A stretch of DNA of 64,000 nt from Phycicoccus avicenniae_A (GTDB lineage: Bacteria > Actinomycetota > Actinomycetes > Actinomycetales > Dermatophilaceae): positions 1-64,000 of the forward strand of contig NZ_JBNVZV010000018.1 of NCBI RefSeq assembly GCF_050496545.1, written 5' to 3'. This document shows, in pieces, positions 61,922-64,000 of the stretch; positions within the stretch are counted from its first letter, which is position 1, and every line of letters starts with the position of its first letter. The translations under genes and the position numbers were made by a program. Under the pieces are notes generated by a model. That model did no database searches, had not been told where the DNA came from, and saw only the letters and a program-made list of their open reading frames with translations.

Positions 61922-64000
61922 ATGGACTTCAAACGCATTCTCCGGGCACCGGTGTTCTGGGTGCTCATCGCCCTCGTGCTCCTCCTCGCCGTCTTCACCC
62001 TCGGGGGCAACGGCGGCTACACGACGATCACGACGGCGCAGGCCGAGAAGCTCATCACCGACAAGAAGGTCGACAAGGCGGTGATGACCACCGACAACGT
62101 CATCAGCCTCGACCTCAAGTCCGGCCAGTCCTTCTCCGACCCCGAGGCGAAGATCTCCGGCGCCACGAAGGTGCGCGCCGAGTACGTCGACGCCCGCGCC
62201 GAGCAGCTCGTCCAGGAGCTCGACGCCAACGTGCCCGAGGGCTTCAACGACAAGGTCGAGGGCGACAGCGCCTTCTGGACCCTGTTCATCTCCTTCTTCC
62301 CGGTCCTCCTGCTCGTCGGCCTCTTCTGGTTCCTCATGAGCCAGGCCCAGGGCGGCGGCTCGCGGGTCATGCAGTTCGGCAAGTCGCGCGCCAAGCTGGC
62401 CACGAAGGACACCCCGAAGGTCACCTTCGCCGACGTCGCCGGCGCCGACGAGGCCGTCGAGGAGCTCCACGAGATCGTCGAGTTCCTCCGCGAGCCCGCC
62501 AAGTTCCTCGCGGTCGGCGCCAAGATCCCCAAGGGCGTCCTGCTCTACGGCCAGCCCGGTACGGGCAAGACCCTCCTCGCGCGCGCCGTCGCCGGCGAGG
62601 CGGGCGTGCCGTTCTACTCGATCTCCGGCTCGGACTTCGTCGAGATGTTCGTCGGTGTCGGCGCCAGCCGCGTCCGCGACCTCTTCGAGCAGGCCAAGGC
62701 CAACGCGCCGGCCATCGTCTTCGTCGACGAGATCGACGCCGTCGGGCGCCACCGCGGCGCCGGCCTCGGTGGCGGGCACGACGAGCGCGAGCAGACCCTC
62801 AACCAGCTGCTCGTCGAGATGGACGGCTTCGACGTCAAGACCAACGTCATCCTCATCGCGGCCACGAACCGGCCCGACATCCTCGACCCCGCCCTGCTGC
62901 GCCCGGGCCGCTTCGACCGCCAGATCGCGGTCGAGAACCCCGACATGATCGGGCGGCACAAGATCCTCCAGGTGCACGGCCAGGGCAAGCCGATGGCCGC
63001 CGACGTCGACCTGCTCGCCGTCGCGCGCCGCACGCCCGGGATGACCGGTGCCGACCTCGCCAACGTCCTCAACGAGGCCGCGCTGCTCACGGCGCGCGGC
63101 GACAAGAAGCTCATCGACGACGAGGTCCTCGACGAGGCCATCGACCGCGTCATCGCCGGCCCGCAGAAGCGCACGCGCATCATGTCGGCCAAGGAGCGCA
63201 AGATCACCGCGTACCACGAGGGCGGTCACGCCCTGGTCGCCGCGGGGATGAACCACCTCGACCCCGTGACGAAGGTGACGATCCTGCCGCGCGGGCGCGC
63301 CCTCGGCTACACGATGGTCATGCCCGTCGACGACAAGTACTCGACGACCCGCAACGAGATCCTCGACCAGCTGGCCTACGCGCTCGGCGGCCGGGTCGCG
63401 GAGGAGATCATCTTCCACGACCCCACCACCGGCGCCGCGAACGACATCGAGAAGGCCACCGCGATGGCCCGCAAGATGGTCACCGAGTTCGGCATGAGCG
63501 AGCGCGTCGGCGCGATCAAGCTCGGCCAGAGCCAGGGCGAGCCGTTCCTCGGCCGCGACATGGGCCACCAGCGCGACTACTCCGAGCAGGTCGCCGCCGT
63601 CGTCGACGAGGAGGTGCGCAAGCTCATCGACTCCGCGCACGACGAGGCGTGGCACGTCGTCAACGACAACCGCGACCTCCTCGACCGCCTCGTCCTCGAG
63701 CTGCTCGAGAAGGAGACGCTCAACGCGGCCGAGCTCGCCGACCTGTTCCAGGACATCCACAAGCGCCCCCGGCGCCCGCTGTGGCTCTCCAGCGAGCACC
63801 GCACGCTGTCCGACATCCCGCCGGTCCTCACCCCGGCCGAGGAGGCCGCCCTCGCCGGGCGCGCCAACGGCTCCGGTGCCCCCGCCGGTGCGGTCGTGAC
63901 GCCGGGCGACCCGGCCACCGAGGCGGCCATCGACGCCCGGGCGCAGGAGGGCGCGGGCCGCCCGAGCGAGCGCCCCGCCACCGAGACCGTCGAGGTGCCG
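61922..64000 (+). CDS. ftsH: ATP-dependent zinc metalloprotease FtsH (3' end beyond window)
   Basis: The visible part is 693 codons and is open to the last base. FtsH is a membrane-anchored AAA+ protease that degrades membrane and regulatory proteins. TM1 (APVFWVLIALVLLLAVF), an extracytoplasmic domain of about 90 residues and TM2 (FFPVLLLVGLFWFLMS) precede the AAA domain, with Walker A GQPGTGKT, Walker B IVFVDEID and the second region of homology ATNRPDILDPALLRPGRFD. The zinc site is HEGGH (432-436). After the protease domain lies an Ala/Pro/Gly-rich tail. The ATG at 61922 is chosen as the natural start before TM1; no near ribosome binding site is seen. Confidence 0.96.
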   Translation, partial: MDFKRILRAPVFWVLIALVLLLAVFTLGGNGGYTTITTAQAEKLITDKKVDKAVMTTDNVISLDLKSGQSFSDPEAKISGATKVRAEYVDARAEQLVQELDANVPEGFNDKVEGDSAFWTLFISFFPVLLLVGLFWFLMSQAQGGGSRVMQFGKSRAKLATKDTPKVTFADVAGADEAVEELHEIVEFLREPAKFLAVGAKIPKGVLLYGQPGTGKTLLARAVAGEAGVPFYSISGSDFVEMFVGVGASRVRDLFEQAKANAPAIVFVDEIDAVGRHRGAGLGGGHDEREQTLNQLLVEMDGFDVKTNVILIAATNRPDILDPALLRPGRFDRQIAVENPDMIGRHKILQVHGQGKPMAADVDLLAVARRTPGMTGADLANVLNEAALLTARGDKKLIDDEVLDEAIDRVIAGPQKRTRIMSAKERKITAYHEGGHALVAAGMNHLDPVTKVTILPRGRALGYTMVMPVDDKYSTTRNEILDQLAYALGGRVAEEIIFHDPTTGAANDIEKATAMARKMVTEFGMSERVGAIKLGQSQGEPFLGRDMGHQRDYSEQVAAVVDEEVRKLIDSAHDEAWHVVNDNRDLLDRLVLELLEKETLNAAELADLFQDIHKRPRRPLWLSSEHRTLSDIPPVLTPAEEAALAGRANGSGAPAGAVVTPGDPATEAAIDARAQEGAGRPSERPATETVEVP

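Overview
The window is very GC-rich (roughly three quarters G+C), densely coding DNA with frequent GTG starts, 4-nt ATGA/GTGA gene overlaps and several apparently leaderless promoters. The core blocks topA / tmk-holB-TAP-like hydrolase-tRNA-Thr and dacB-DUF2342 metalloprotease-tilS-hpt-ftsH, together with a mycothiol-dependent-enzyme family protein, point to an actinomycete. A member of the Micrococcales, perhaps Intrasporangiaceae-like, is my best guess (inference). I see no transposase, integrase, phage gene or CRISPR array.

Layout. 1-5 kb: the 3' end of a LuxR-type regulator, a methyltransferase, a 21-bp tandem repeat array, a secreted Pro/Ala/Thr-rich protein and an APH-like phosphotransferase. 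5-7.5 kb: an OmpR/MprB-type two-component system co-transcribed with a secreted Asp-rich protein. The same 11-bp-spaced TCTCAT direct repeats lie before both secreted-protein genes. 7.7-12.1 kb: a TetR regulator with a clear operator, then a heterodimeric ABC exporter with one degenerate ATP site. 12.2-16.7 kb: a sodium:solute symporter with a small membrane partner, a dienelactone-hydrolase-like protein, a mycothiol-dependent-isomerase-like protein and a DODA-type dioxygenase. 16.7-20.4 kb: a NarL-type two-component system divergent from an ABC-2 transporter. 20.9-23.7 kb: topA.

Between topA and tmk, which are neighbours in other actinomycetes, lie about 25 kb of accessory genes. These begin with five tandem paralogous secreted FG-GAP/VCBS-type proteins (23.8-33.5 kb). 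Four of the five are preceded by the same palindrome, a -10-like box at fixed spacing and a two-hairpin leader whose stems covary. Two paralogs share a 353-bp identical tract. Then come an SCP2-like protein, a VOC protein, a TipAL-type MerR regulator with an internal TipAS-like start, a locus of secreted proteins with a NarL-type two-component system, and a peptide-type ABC importer operon ending in a signal-less gamma-glutamyltransferase homologue. A GntR/FCD regulator and an LctP-type permease follow, divergent from each other. GTATAC palindromes before the importer operon and between regulator and permease suggest one regulon.

The rest is mostly core: tmk, holB, a small operon of type VII secretion-like substrates, a lipoprotein hydrolase, tRNA-Thr(CGT), RidA and PhzF family proteins, small conserved proteins, inorganic pyrophosphatase, PBP4-type carboxypeptidase, a zinc metalloprotease, tilS, hpt and ftsH (cut by the window end). 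Two kinds of intergenic palindromic repeats are present, at 20476-20565 and at 35431-35492 / 53689-53750.
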